Assembly (NCBI RefSeq): GCF_002286975.1
Contig: NZ_NSKB01000004.1
Location: 372,001 to 436,000, forward strand
Reading direction: 5' to 3'
DNA length: 64,000 bases
From: Halomonas salipaludis
Lineage (GTDB): Bacteria > Pseudomonadota > Gammaproteobacteria > Pseudomonadales > Halomonadaceae
Below, piece by piece: positions 38,362 to 47,844 of this stretch. The notes under the pieces are model-generated. The model saw only the letters and a list, made by a program, of their open reading frames with translations, was not told the DNA's origin and searched no databases. How positions within the stretch are numbered: position 1 is the stretch's first letter; each line of letters opens with the position of its first letter. A program made the position numbers and the translations under genes.

Positions 38362-39174
38362 ATGAAAAATAACCTCTCAATACATTTCAAATATACTACT
38401 GGAATCCTATCAGGAGTTATAATCCTTCTCTTAACTAGAGACTTGGCTAGCATACCTCGCCTACAAGAGTATATAGCATTTGCACTAACCTTTTCATCAC
38501 TCCTTTTAGCTTTGATTGCAATAGTTTATTCATTCCTATCCAATGAATCACTATCAATATCACTAAACAAGATCAACACCTCAGCTGAAGAAATAAGCAA
38601 GCTTTCATCTTCAATACGAGAGTCAAATGAAACATTGCACTCAAGAGCAGGCGATGTTGACAAGAGAGTATCTGAATCGAATCTTCTCATAAAAGAAATT
38701 GGACAAAACGAATCCAATTCAAGACAAAGCAATGTAAAACAGGAAATTAGCGACACATTTATTTTGAATTACTTAAAAAAATCATCCCTCTTTGGATGTG
38801 AGGCTCTATTCGCTGCAGCGCTTTCTCAGGAAACAGGTAAATCAATTAAGATAACAAAACTACTTGCAAGCGAAGATGACATGGAAGTCAAGAAATCTTA
38901 TTACATGGGCTACATATCTGCCTCTCAATCTAGTGGAATATTTGATTACAATGGAAATGTGCACAATCACTTTCACATATCGAATGCCACGCAGGTATTT
39001 ATAGACAATGTTGAGAAAAAATTGCTTGAAAAAATTGACGAAGCCATATCTGATCTTTCAGCATCGTTGGGTAACCAATCAGCCAGAAACTTTGCCGAAG
39101 AAGGCTACTTGAGCATATTGAAATATTTCGAAGTAGAAAGATCAGAGAAAATTCAGCCTACTGGCGAAGAATGA
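38362..39174 (+). CDS. AT-rich membrane protein with coiled coil, cargo next to the integrase
   Basis: 270 aa starting at ATG 38362. Two N-terminal membrane helices (TTGILSGVIILLLTRDL and YIAFALTFSSLLLALIAIVYSFL), then a Ser/Glu/Asn-rich coiled coil (about 60-125) and a C-terminal soluble domain (about 135-270) without a known motif. GC about 38 percent by eye, in sharp contrast to neighbours. Its 3' end overlaps the integrase gene tail-to-tail by 17 bases. The topology fits a membrane sensor or exclusion protein; the function is unknown. Confidence 0.82.
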   Translation: MKNNLSIHFKYTTGILSGVIILLLTRDLASIPRLQEYIAFALTFSSLLLALIAIVYSFLSNESLSISLNKINTSAEEISKLSSSIRESNETLHSRAGDVDKRVSESNLLIKEIGQNESNSRQSNVKQEISDTFILNYLKKSSLFGCEALFAAALSQETGKSIKITKLLASEDDMEVKKSYYMGYISASQSSGIFDYNGNVHNHFHISNATQVFIDNVEKKLLEKIDEAISDLSASLGNQSARNFAEEGYLSILKYFEVERSEKIQPTGEE

Positions 39175-40216
39175 GCGATTCAGGACGCAAGTGTGTGTAT
39201 CGCTTCAACACCTCCCAGCTTTCGTGCAACGTGAACTGCTGCACCTCCACGATCTCATACCCCGCCTCGAACAGCCGCGAGGTCGCCTCGTGGCGTAGGT
39301 CGTGAAAGCGCAGATCGTCGATGCCGCTGGCGGCCGTGGCCGCCCGCCACCTGGTCCCGATCGACGCGGCATTACAAGGGAAGATCCTCTCTTCCCCTTT
39401 TGCCCTGGGCTGTCGCTGGATGATGGCCATCGCCTCATGCGTCAGCTTGAAGCGCTTGTGGTTACCCCACTTCTGCCGCGGGTGCTTCGCGTCCCGTACC
39501 CAGCAGGTCATGGCCTTTTCATCCAAGTCAGACCACTGCAGCCGAGTGATCTCTTCTTGGCGCCTCGAGGAGGCGATGGCGAAGTCCATGATGTCTTCCA
39601 TCGGGATGATGGCGCTCGGCCGGATCCGCTGGGAGCGCTGGAAGTAGGCACGCAGCCGCTCGATCTCTACCGACGTTGGCCGGCGGTCTCGTGACTTGGA
39701 TTTGCCGATCAGGCCCTTGGAGCGCAGCAGCAGCTTGGCCGCCTCGAATTCGCTTAGGTCCGCCGGCATTTTCCAGGCGGCCACGGCCGTCTTCAGGATG
39801 ATGCCCAGCCAGACGATGTCCTGGTTAATCGTGGCCGGTTTGATGCCGCTGTCCCTGCGCATCACACCGTGCTCGATGATCTGCTGGCTGGTCAGCTGGG
39901 TGATCTGGACCCGCGCGATCGGGAAGCGCTGCAGCTGCTCGATCGTCGCCCGCTTGGAGCGACCAGCGCCCTGGGCAAACTCGTCCAGGTAGCGCTGCAT
40001 GGCAGTATCCAGGGTTACGCCGCGCCACTGGGAGGACAGTATCCCACCTGGTGTGTCGAGCTCGAGTTCGCGCCGCTTGGCCCACTCCTCTGCCATGGCC
40101 TTCCTTGGGAACGTCCGCGACTCGGAGTGGTCAGGTTGACCACGCCGCGCGATGCGGATCTGCGCCAGGTATGAGAAACTGCCGTCCTTTTTTCGACGCT
40201 TCCTTATTGTCGCCAC
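39158..40216 (-). CDS. int: tyrosine-type site-specific integrase of the dusA island
   Basis: 352 aa. The catalytic set of tyrosine recombinases is visible: Arg in SSRRQEEITRLQWSDL, Lys in HKRFKLTHEAM, HDLRHEATSRLFEAG, Trp in ESWEVLKRY and the nucleophile Tyr in RYTHL. GTG 40216 follows AGGGGG; a TTG at 40237 is an alternative. It lies immediately upstream of dusA, the known target of a family of integrases associated with the dusA 5' end. Probably active. Confidence 0.93.
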   Translation of the reverse strand: MATIRKRRKKDGSFSYLAQIRIARRGQPDHSESRTFPRKAMAEEWAKRRELELDTPGGILSSQWRGVTLDTAMQRYLDEFAQGAGRSKRATIEQLQRFPIARVQITQLTSQQIIEHGVMRRDSGIKPATINQDIVWLGIILKTAVAAWKMPADLSEFEAAKLLLRSKGLIGKSKSRDRRPTSVEIERLRAYFQRSQRIRPSAIIPMEDIMDFAIASSRRQEEITRLQWSDLDEKAMTCWVRDAKHPRQKWGNHKRFKLTHEAMAIIQRQPRAKGEERIFPCNAASIGTRWRAATAASGIDDLRFHDLRHEATSRLFEAGYEIVEVQQFTLHESWEVLKRYTHLRPESLILRQ

Positions 40217-40297
40217 TCGAGCCCCCTGATGTACCAAATCGCCAAGGCCCCGTGTGCCAAAAATGTACCAAGCGATGGCGTAAAACGGGACTCAACC

Positions 40298-40315
40298 ACT
40301 GTAAACATGAACAGT
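40298..40315. promoter_or_regulatory. LexA-like box between integrase and dusA
   Basis: ACTGT-N8-ACAGT, matching the SOS consensus CTG-N10-CAG with five-base outer arms. It ends one base before the annotated dusA start and is about 80 bp upstream of the divergent integrase start. It could repress dusA, int or both; it could also be chance. Confidence 0.45.
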
Positions 40316-40316
40316 T

Positions 40317-41357
40317 ATGACTGACAAGCCAACCGCCACAACCCGCATGGATACTGACATCAGGCGCCCCGCCCTGGATAGAACCTTCTCCGTCGCGCCG
40401 ATGATGGATTGGACTACCCGCGACTACCGCGCCTTTGCGCGGACGCTGACGCGTCGCGCGCTACTGTATACCGAGATGGTCACCACCGGGGCGCTGATTC
40501 ACGGCAGCCCGCGCGAGCGCTTCCTGGGCTTCGATGAAGTCGAGCACCCGCTGGCGCTGCAGCTGGGCGGTAGCGACTCCAGCGAGCTCGCCGAGTGTGC
40601 GGCGATTGCCGAAGAGTGGGGCTACAACGAGGTCAACCTCAACGTCGGCTGCCCCAGCGACCGGGTCCAGAACAACCTGATCGGCGCCTGCCTGATGGGG
40701 CATCCGCACAAGGTGGCGGCGGCGATCAAGGCAATGCAGGCGGCGGTGTCGATACCGGTCACCGTCAAGTGCCGGATCGGCATCGACGACCAGGACGAGG
40801 ACGCCGACCTGGCGCGCTTCATTGACACGGTGGCGGATGCCGGCTGCGAGGTGTTCATCGTCCACGCGCGCAAGGCGTGGCTGCAGGGGCTGTCGCCCAA
40901 GGAAAACCGTGACGTGCCACCGCTCAACTACCCGCGGGTAGCGCGCCTCAAGCAGCAACACCCCGAGCTGCATATCGGCATCAACGGCGGCATCAAGACC
41001 CTGGATGAGTGCCGCGAGCAGCTGGCGCGGGTCGACAGCGTGATGGTCGGCCGCGAGGCGTACCAGAATCCCTGGCTGCTGGCCGGCGTGGACGAGGCGC
41101 TCTACGGCGAGCCCGGGCCGGCCACCAGCCGCCACGCCGCCGCGCGGGCCTTCCGCCCCTATATCGCCCGGCGGCTGGAGGGAGGCGCCAAGCTCAACCA
41201 CGTTACCCGTCACCTGCTGGGGCTGTTCCAGGGTCAGCCGGGGGGGCGCCGCTTCCGTCGCCACCTCTCCGAGCACGGCCACCTCGACGGTGCCTGCCTG
41301 CGGGTGTTCGATGACGCCCTCAGCCTGGTGCCAGAGCCCGCCCCGCTCAGTGCCTGA
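40317..41357 (+). CDS. dusA: tRNA-dihydrouridine(20/20a) synthase DusA
   Basis: FMN-dependent reductase that makes dihydrouridine in the tRNA D-loop. 346 aa with FSVAPMMDWTTRDYR, LYTEMVTTGA, NVGCPSDRVQNN (catalytic Cys), KCRIGIDDQDE, FIVHARKAWLQGLSPKENR and INGGIK. The conserved part starts about residue 24, so the first 23 residues and the promoter may be supplied by the integrated element. ATG 40347 is an alternative start; neither has a clear ribosome-binding site. Confidence 0.95.
   Translation: MTDKPTATTRMDTDIRRPALDRTFSVAPMMDWTTRDYRAFARTLTRRALLYTEMVTTGALIHGSPRERFLGFDEVEHPLALQLGGSDSSELAECAAIAEEWGYNEVNLNVGCPSDRVQNNLIGACLMGHPHKVAAAIKAMQAAVSIPVTVKCRIGIDDQDEDADLARFIDTVADAGCEVFIVHARKAWLQGLSPKENRDVPPLNYPRVARLKQQHPELHIGINGGIKTLDECREQLARVDSVMVGREAYQNPWLLAGVDEALYGEPGPATSRHAAARAFRPYIARRLEGGAKLNHVTRHLLGLFQGQPGGRRFRRHLSEHGHLDGACLRVFDDALSLVPEPAPLSA
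40386..40414 (+). other. probable att core at the 5' end of dusA
   Basis: The segment encoding FSVAPMMDW is the conserved integration target of dusA-associated integrases. The integrase gene upstream and the unusual N-terminal tail of DusA support it. I found no second copy in the window, so the element boundary at the other end is not defined. Confidence 0.4.
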
Positions 41358-41369
41358 GCGCCACCCCTC

Positions 41370-42401
41370 TCACTTGGCAGGCCCCGGCTGGGGGTCATAG
41401 TCCGACTGGAACGACTCGACCGCGCTCTCGGCCTCTTCGATGGCATCGAAGCGGGCGACGTGGAACAGCGCCTCGCCCTCGTTGGCCAGCGGCAGGTTGC
41501 TCATGCCGATCACGATGCCGTCGGCCATCGCCACCACCTCACCCTCGGTGTTGCCGAAGGGGTCGGCTACCAGCCCCAGCACCTCGCCCCTGGCGACTCG
41601 CGCGCCGAGCCGCACCCGTGGCCGCAGGATGCCGTCGATGGGTGCCCGCGCCCAGCTCGAACCGTTGGCCACTTCGGCGGACGGCGGCGTGCGTCGGCGG
41701 TGCTCGCCGGTTAGCATGCCGATGCGCCGCATTACGCGCAGCACGCCGCGCACCCCGGGGCCGATGGCCCACTCGTCGAAGCGCAGCGCCTCGCCGGCCT
41801 CGTAGGTGAGCACCGGTACGCCGCGAGTCTGGGCGTAGTGGCGCAGGCTGCCCTCGCGCAGCTCGGCGTTGAGGATCACCGGCGCGCCGAATGCTTCGGC
41901 CATGGTCTCGGTCTCGGGATGGGTCTTCAGCTGGGCACGGATCTGCGGCAGGTTGGTGCGGTGGATTGCCCCGGTGTGGAGGTCGATGATGTGGCTGGCA
42001 TAATCGACGATCTGCTCGCGGAACAGCGCCGCCACGCGGCCGCCCAAGGACCCCGACTCGCTGCCTGGAAAGCAGCGATTGAGGTCGCGGCGGTCGGGCA
42101 GGTAGCGGCTGTGCTGGACGAAGCCGAAGACATTGACGATGGGCGCAGCGATCAGCGTGCCGCGTAGCCCCTGGAGCTGCTTGGAGCGCAGTAGACGGCG
42201 CACGATCTCGACACCGTTGATCTCATCGCCGTGAATGCCGCCGCATACCAGCAACACCGGGCCGGCCTGGCGCCCATGCACTACCTCGACGGGGATATGC
42301 AGCGGTGCATGGGTGTAGAGCCTCGCCACCGGCACATCGATCTGTAGTCGGGCACCGGGCGCAATGCGGGTGCCGGCGAGTTCGAAGAGGGCACGAGCCA
42401 T
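41370..42401 (-). CDS. succinylglutamate desuccinylase/aspartoacylase family hydrolase
   Basis: 343-aa zinc hydrolase of the AstE/AspA (M14-like) family. CGGIHGDEINGVE supplies the His and Glu ligands, LNRCFPG the Arg, and IDLHTGAIHR the third His. The C-terminal half carries a barrel-sandwich domain (IDGILRPRVRLGARVARGEVLG). Members deacylate N-acyl amino acids, and in Halomonas one such enzyme acts in ectoine breakdown; no ectoine genes are adjacent, so the substrate is open. Confidence 0.85.
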   Translation of the reverse strand: MARALFELAGTRIAPGARLQIDVPVARLYTHAPLHIPVEVVHGRQAGPVLLVCGGIHGDEINGVEIVRRLLRSKQLQGLRGTLIAAPIVNVFGFVQHSRYLPDRRDLNRCFPGSESGSLGGRVAALFREQIVDYASHIIDLHTGAIHRTNLPQIRAQLKTHPETETMAEAFGAPVILNAELREGSLRHYAQTRGVPVLTYEAGEALRFDEWAIGPGVRGVLRVMRRIGMLTGEHRRRTPPSAEVANGSSWARAPIDGILRPRVRLGARVARGEVLGLVADPFGNTEGEVVAMADGIVIGMSNLPLANEGEALFHVARFDAIEEAESAVESFQSDYDPQPGPAK

Positions 42402-42500
42402 TCACATGTCCTTGTGCTGAGAAACGATGCGGCCCGTTATACCGCGCCGGGCCGTGCTTGGCGAGCCGTGCATTCCAGAGTCGACAACTATACAGTCACG

Positions 42501-42520
42501 AATGTAAGTATACCCACATT
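42501..42520. promoter_or_regulatory. AcrR-type dyad upstream of the TetR regulator gene
   Basis: AATGT-N10-ACATT, preceded by GAATGTAAGTA, lies about 50 bp before the TetR gene start. Related ACATTC/GAATGT elements occur upstream of the RND operon and of the HlyD gene. Likely autoregulatory site. Confidence 0.45.
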
Positions 42521-42566
42521 GCGGTACAATGGGCCATGATCATAACCGCTGCGAGAACGCCACCCC

Positions 42567-43178
42567 ATGGCCAGACGAACCAAAGCCGAGGCAGAAGCCA
42601 CCCGTGAAGCCCTGCTGGATGCCGCCGAGGAGGTGTTCTTCGACAACGGCGTGGCGCGCACCTCACTGGAGCAGATCGCCCGCCACGCCGGGATGACCCG
42701 CGGCGCCCTCTACTGGCACTTCAAGAACAAGGCCGACCTGTTCATGGCACTGATCGAACGAGTACGCATGCCGTTCGAGGAACTGGTCGATACCCTGCAC
42801 CATCCGCACCTGCTCGACGATCCGCTGGAAGCGCTGCGCGTGGCCTTCGACAATGGCTTCATAAGACTCGAGCAGCCCAGCAGTCACCGGGTCCATGCGA
42901 TCCTACTGCATCGCTGCGAATTCTTCAGCGACATCAATCCTCTGGAGATGCAGGACCGCCTGGCCGATGAGTGTCACGTCGAGATATGCCAACAGCTGCG
43001 GCGCGCCCATGAGCTCGGCCAGCTACGCGACGACCTCTCCCCCGAAACTGCCGCCCGGATGCTCCAGGCAACCCTCGGCGGGCTCTTCCACGACTGGCTG
43101 CGCGCCCCCGAGCGCTACTCGATCCGCGAGCGCGGCGAGGAGTTGCTGGGCAGCCTGCTGCATATGATGCGCCGCTGA
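42567..43178 (+). CDS. AcrR-like TetR-family repressor
   Basis: 203 aa. N-terminal TetR helix-turn-helix (TSLEQIARHAGMTRGALYWHFKNKADLFMALIERV) is very like AcrR/TtgR. The C-terminal ligand-binding domain has the family length. It converges with the RND efflux operon on the opposite strand, and related dyads precede it, the operon and the HlyD gene, so it may control all three. Confidence 0.88.
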   Translation: MARRTKAEAEATREALLDAAEEVFFDNGVARTSLEQIARHAGMTRGALYWHFKNKADLFMALIERVRMPFEELVDTLHHPHLLDDPLEALRVAFDNGFIRLEQPSSHRVHAILLHRCEFFSDINPLEMQDRLADECHVEICQQLRRAHELGQLRDDLSPETAARMLQATLGGLFHDWLRAPERYSIRERGEELLGSLLHMMRR

Positions 43179-43195
43179 CATTCCCCCTAGAAAGC

Positions 43196-43223
43196 AGTGG
43201 GCCGCCCCAAGGGGCGGCCCACT
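43196..43223. terminator. bidirectional hairpin between convergent TetR and efflux genes
   Basis: Perfect 12 to 13-bp GC-rich stem AGTGGGCCGCCCC / GGGGCGGCCCACT with a short CAAG loop, positioned between two convergent gene ends. No long T tract on either side. Confidence 0.7.
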
Positions 43224-43247
43224 ACGTTGTAGCACTAACGCGAGACG

Positions 43248-44705
43248 TCAGACATCGCTGGGCTGCTCGCCGGGCAGGTCGCTCTCCCAGCCGCCGCCCA
43301 GCGCCTTGAACAGCGTGGCGGTGGCAGTCAAGCGGTCGCGTACCGCCTCGGCCAGGGCCAGCTCGGCAGAGAGCAGCGCACGCTGGGCATCCAGCACTTC
43401 GATAAAGCCGACGAAGCCCTCGCGATAGCGCACCTCGGCTAGCTCCTGAGTACGGCGGATGGCCTCGACCTGCTGGCGAGTCGCTTCGACCCGATCACCG
43501 CTGGTCTCGTAGCTGACCAGCGCATCGCGCACCTCGTTGAAGGCCAGGTTGACCGTGGCCCGATACTGCGCTTCGGCCTGCTCGGACAGCGCCTCGGCGG
43601 TGTCGATGCGCGAGCGTGAGCGGCCGAAGTCGAAGATCGGCCCCATCACCGTGGCCCCCAGCCCCCAGGTCTGAGCCGCCGAGGTGAACAGATCGCTGGC
43701 GTCGCCGGCCGCGGTGCCGAGCAGCCCGCTGAGGTTGAGGCTCGGCAGGCGACTGGCCTCGGCGATACCGATACCGGCATTGGCGGCGACCAGGCCGGCC
43801 TCGGCAGAGCGAATGTCCGGGCGCCGCTGGAGCAGCGTCGACGGCAGCATGGTCGGCACGCCGGAGGGCAGCGCGATGTCGTCGAGCCGGGTATCGCCGA
43901 AGTCGAGCTCATCGAACAGCTCGGCCGGCGACAGCCCCACCAGCGCGGCCAGCGCGCCTTCCAGTGAGCGTACGCGCTGCACCTGAGCCGGCAGCTGGGC
44001 GCGGGTGGTCTCGAGCTCCGACTGGGCCTGGCGCAGCGCCAACTCGTCGGTCTCGCCGGAATCGAAGCGAATCTGCTCGAGGCGGAAGGTCTCCTCCCGC
44101 GACTCCAGGGTACTCTCGGTGATACGCCGCTGCTGCTCGGCACTCTTGAGGTCGAAGTAGGTCGCCACTACGTCGGTGATCACATTGAGGCGCACCGCAT
44201 CATGGGCGAACACGCTCTCCTCGAGCAACGCCTCGGAGGCCTCGCGCTCACGCGCCAGCCGCCCCCACAGATCGATCTCATAGCTCAACTGACCGGCCAC
44301 CGAGAAGGTATTGCCGGTGGATTCGACGCCGAACGGCGAGGTGGTGGCCGGGGTACGTTCACGGGCGGCCTCAGCCTGGGCGCCCACCGAGGGTAGCTGC
44401 TCGGCCCGCGCCAGGCCCAGTTGGGCTCGCGCTTCCTGGATCCGCGCCAGCTGCAGGCGGATATCCAGGTTCTCGGCGGTGGCGCGTTCGACCAGCGCGT
44501 CGAGCCGCGGGTCCTCGAACTGGCGCCACCAGTGGCGCCACTCGCTGCGCTCCTCCTCGGCCAGCAACACGTGCTCAGGCCACTCGTCGGGCAGGGCGAT
44601 GTCGGGCGCTCGGTAGTCGGGGCCCACCGCACAGCCGACCAGCAGTGCCGCCAGTATCAGCGGTGCGGCCAGGCGCGAAGCGCCAATGACGTTCGGCTTA
44701 GGCAT
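43248..44705 (-). CDS. outer-membrane efflux channel lipoprotein (OprM/NodT type)
   Basis: 485 aa. Lipoprotein signal [25 protein letters not shown], then the two TolC-like helical repeats with the NodT hallmark VGPDYRAP at the mature N-terminus and [10 protein letters not shown]. It forms the outer-membrane duct of the tripartite pump. The ATG at 44705 overlaps the pump gene by 8 bases; the open frame continues upstream but would bury the signal. Confidence 0.92.
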   Translation of the reverse strand: MPKPNVIGASRLAAPLILAALLVGCAVGPDYRAPDIALPDEWPEHVLLAEEERSEWRHWWRQFEDPRLDALVERATAENLDIRLQLARIQEARAQLGLARAEQLPSVGAQAEAARERTPATTSPFGVESTGNTFSVAGQLSYEIDLWGRLAREREASEALLEESVFAHDAVRLNVITDVVATYFDLKSAEQQRRITESTLESREETFRLEQIRFDSGETDELALRQAQSELETTRAQLPAQVQRVRSLEGALAALVGLSPAELFDELDFGDTRLDDIALPSGVPTMLPSTLLQRRPDIRSAEAGLVAANAGIGIAEASRLPSLNLSGLLGTAAGDASDLFTSAAQTWGLGATVMGPIFDFGRSRSRIDTAEALSEQAEAQYRATVNLAFNEVRDALVSYETSGDRVEATRQQVEAIRRTQELAEVRYREGFVGFIEVLDAQRALLSAELALAEAVRDRLTATATLFKALGGGWESDLPGEQPSDV

Positions 44706-47700
44706 GCTTCTGCTCTCCCTGCTCGAGACGACGGGCACGACGCTCACGTCCACGTGAGCCCAGATCATCCATCATTTTATAGAAGAGTGGCACGAACAGC
44801 AGTGCCAGGGTACTGGCGAAGATCATGCCGCCCACCACTACGGTACCGATCTCCTGGCGGCTGGCCGCACCGGCCCCGCTGGCAAATACCAGCGGCAGCG
44901 TGCCGATGATGAAGGTCAGCGCGGTCATGATGATGGCGCGGAAACGCTGTTTGGCAGCGGCCATGGCGGCATCGAAGGAGGACATCCCGGCGCGCCGGTT
45001 CTGGGCCGCAAACTCGACGATCAGGATGGCATTCTTGGCCGCCAAGCCGATCAGTACCAGCAGGCCGACCTGGAAGTAGATATCGTTGGGGAAGCCGCGC
45101 AACATCGCCGCCAGCGACGCCCCCAGCACCCCGAACGGCACCGCCGAGGCGACCGCCAGCGGCAGTGTCCAGCGCTCGTACTGAGCGGCCAGGATCAGGA
45201 ACACCATCACCAGTCCCAGGCCGAAGGCCAGGCCACCGGCCCCCGCCGCGGCATCGAGCTGATAGGCTTCGCCGGTCCAGCCCAGCGAGGTGTTGCTGTC
45301 GGTCAGCACCTCGGCGGCTACCGCGTCCATCGCCTCCTTGGCCTGGCCGGTGGTGTAGCCGGGCGCGGCATCGGCCAGGAACTTGGCGGCGCTGTTGACG
45401 TTGAAGCGGTCGATGATGTCGGGGCCCGGGGTGCGCTCCAGCGTCACCAGGGTCGACAGCGGCAGCATCTCACCGGTATCGGAGCGCACGAAGACCTTGT
45501 TGAGGTCTTCCGGCTGACCGCGAAACTCGGCCTCCGACTGCAGGTTCACCTGCCAGTTGCGCCCGGCCAGGGTGAAGTCGTTGACGTACAGCGAGCCGAA
45601 GGTGCTCTGCATGGTCTCGAAGACCTGGTTGATCGGCACGCCCATGGCGCGGGCCTTCTCGCGATCGACCTCAGCGTGATAGCGCGGAATGCTGGTGTCC
45701 AGGGTCGAACGCGCATTGACCAGCTCGGGCCGCTCATTAGCCGCCGCTGAGAGCCGCTGGGCCAGCTCGGCGATCTCGTCAGGCGTGCTGTCGCCGCGCA
45801 CCTCGAGATAGCCCTCGACGCCGCCGGTCAGCGACAGCCCCTGGATCGGCGGTGGCGTGAAGGCCAGCACGTTGGCCTCGGGAATGCCCGCGCCCATGCC
45901 CATGATGCGGCCCGCCAGCGAGGCGGCGTCCTGCCCTTCGCCGGTGCGCTCGCTCCAGTCGGCGAGGTTGGCAAAACCGACCCCGGCGTTGCTGCGCAGC
46001 GAGCCGGCAATGATGTCGAAGCCGGCGAAGCTGGTGAACTGGTCCACCTCGTCCATGTCGGTGAGCATCGCCGAGACCTGGTTACGCACGCTCTCGGTGC
46101 GCGACAGCGCCGACACCGCCGGCAGCTGGTAGACCACCAGCGCCACGCCCTGGTCCTCCTGGGGCACCAGGCCCGGGGCCATGCGGCTCATCGAGAACAG
46201 CGTCGCGGCCAGCACGCCGATGAACAGCACGCAGCCAATGACGGCATGCCGCAACAGCTTGTGTACCACCCAGGCGAAGCCGTTGGTGAGCTTGTCGAAG
46301 CCGCGGTTGAACAGCTCGAAGGGCTTGGCCACCTTGTGCGTCTGGCCATCCAGCAGCAGCGCGCACATCGCCGGCGTCAGGGTCAGGGCCACCACTCCGG
46401 AGACCACCACCGAGATGGCGATGGTCACCGCGAACTGGCGGTAGAGCTCGCCGGTCAGGCCGCCGAGGAAGGTCACCGGGGCGAATACCGCCACCAGCAC
46501 CAGGGTCGAGGAGAGCACCGCCCCGGCCACCTGCTGCATGGTCTTGATCGAGGCTTCGCGGGCCTCCATGCCCTTCTCGCGCATCAGCCGGTCGACGTTC
46601 TCGAGCACGATGATGGCGTTATCGACCACGATGCCGATTGCCAGCACCAACCCGAACAGCGTCAGCAGGTTGACCGAGAAGCCCAACGCCAGCATGCCGG
46701 TGAAGGTGCCGATCAGCGACACCGGGATCGCCGCCACCGGAATCAGCGTGGCGCGCAGGTGCTGCAGGAACAGGAAGGTGACCAGTACCACCAGCACCAC
46801 CGCGACCAGCAGGGTGATGAACACCTCCTGGATCGAGATTTCGACGAACTCGGTGGTGTCGTAGGGGATGGTGTACTCGACGCCTTCGGGGAAGCGAGTG
46901 GCGATGTCATCCAGCGCCTCACGCACCGCGCCGGCGGTTTCCAGGGCGTTGGCCCCGGGCTGCAGGTAGATGCCCATGGGCACCGCATTCTGGCCGTTGT
47001 AGGTGGCCGAGAAGGCATAGTTCTGGGCCCCCAGCTCGGCCCGTGCCACATCGCCCAGGCGCAGGCTGCCGCCATCCTCGTCGGCGCGCAGAATGATGTT
47101 CTCGAACTCCTCCGGGTCGGAGAGCTGGCCGCGGGTGGTCACCGTGAAGGTGAACGCCTGATCGTCCACCGAGGGCTCGGCGCCCAGCTGACCGGCGGCG
47201 AATTGGGCGTTCTGCTCGCGGATCGCCGCGGCCACGTCGGACGGCGTCAGATCGAACTGCGATAGCTTGTCCGGCGACAGCCACACCCGCATCGAATAGT
47301 CCTGGGCGCCGAACAGCGAGGCATCGCCCACCCCGGGAATCCGTACCAGCTCGTCGAGTACGTTGAGCAGCGCATAGTTGGAGATGAACAGCGGGTCCTG
47401 GCTGCCGTCCGGCGAATACATCACCGGCACCATCAGAATGTTGGTGGAGCGCGCCTCGACCCGCACCCCCTGGTCGCGAACCTGCTGCGGCACGCGTGCC
47501 AGGCCGGCCTGCACGCGGTTGTTGACGTTGATCGCCGCCTGGTCAGGGTCGGTACCCATCTCGAACGAGACAGTGATCTGCAGGCTGCCGGCATCGGTGG
47601 CACTCGACTCCATGTAGATCATGTCATCGACGCCGTTGATCTCCTGCTCGAGCGGCGCGGCCACCGCCTCGGACAGCACCTCGGCGCTGGCGCCGGGGTA

Positions 47701-47844
47701 GCTGGCCTGCACTACGATCTGCGGCGGCACCACGTCGGGGTACTGCTCCACCGGTAGTGCGCGCAGCGCGGCAAGCCCCGCCAGCACGATGACGATAGAG
47801 ATGACCGAAGCGAAGATCGGCCGGTCAATGAAGAACCTGAGCAT
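44698..47844 (-). CDS. RND efflux pump inner-membrane subunit (AcrB/MexB-like)
   Basis: 1048-aa proton-driven multidrug exporter of the HAE-1 class. It opens [17 protein letters not shown], with the duplicated membrane block and large periplasmic loops. [14 protein letters not shown] carries the essential Asp residues of the proton relay. ATG 47844 shares a base with the upstream TGA. Substrates probably include drugs, dyes or bile-like compounds. Confidence 0.96.
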   Translation of the reverse strand: MLRFFIDRPIFASVISIVIVLAGLAALRALPVEQYPDVVPPQIVVQASYPGASAEVLSEAVAAPLEQEINGVDDMIYMESSATDAGSLQITVSFEMGTDPDQAAINVNNRVQAGLARVPQQVRDQGVRVEARSTNILMVPVMYSPDGSQDPLFISNYALLNVLDELVRIPGVGDASLFGAQDYSMRVWLSPDKLSQFDLTPSDVAAAIREQNAQFAAGQLGAEPSVDDQAFTFTVTTRGQLSDPEEFENIILRADEDGGSLRLGDVARAELGAQNYAFSATYNGQNAVPMGIYLQPGANALETAGAVREALDDIATRFPEGVEYTIPYDTTEFVEISIQEVFITLLVAVVLVVLVTFLFLQHLRATLIPVAAIPVSLIGTFTGMLALGFSVNLLTLFGLVLAIGIVVDNAIIVLENVDRLMREKGMEAREASIKTMQQVAGAVLSSTLVLVAVFAPVTFLGGLTGELYRQFAVTIAISVVVSGVVALTLTPAMCALLLDGQTHKVAKPFELFNRGFDKLTNGFAWVVHKLLRHAVIGCVLFIGVLAATLFSMSRMAPGLVPQEDQGVALVVYQLPAVSALSRTESVRNQVSAMLTDMDEVDQFTSFAGFDIIAGSLRSNAGVGFANLADWSERTGEGQDAASLAGRIMGMGAGIPEANVLAFTPPPIQGLSLTGGVEGYLEVRGDSTPDEIAELAQRLSAAANERPELVNARSTLDTSIPRYHAEVDREKARAMGVPINQVFETMQSTFGSLYVNDFTLAGRNWQVNLQSEAEFRGQPEDLNKVFVRSDTGEMLPLSTLVTLERTPGPDIIDRFNVNSAAKFLADAAPGYTTGQAKEAMDAVAAEVLTDSNTSLGWTGEAYQLDAAAGAGGLAFGLGLVMVFLILAAQYERWTLPLAVASAVPFGVLGASLAAMLRGFPNDIYFQVGLLVLIGLAAKNAILIVEFAAQNRRAGMSSFDAAMAAAKQRFRAIIMTALTFIIGTLPLVFASGAGAASRQEIGTVVVGGMIFASTLALLFVPLFYKMMDDLGSRGRERRARRLEQGEQKHA

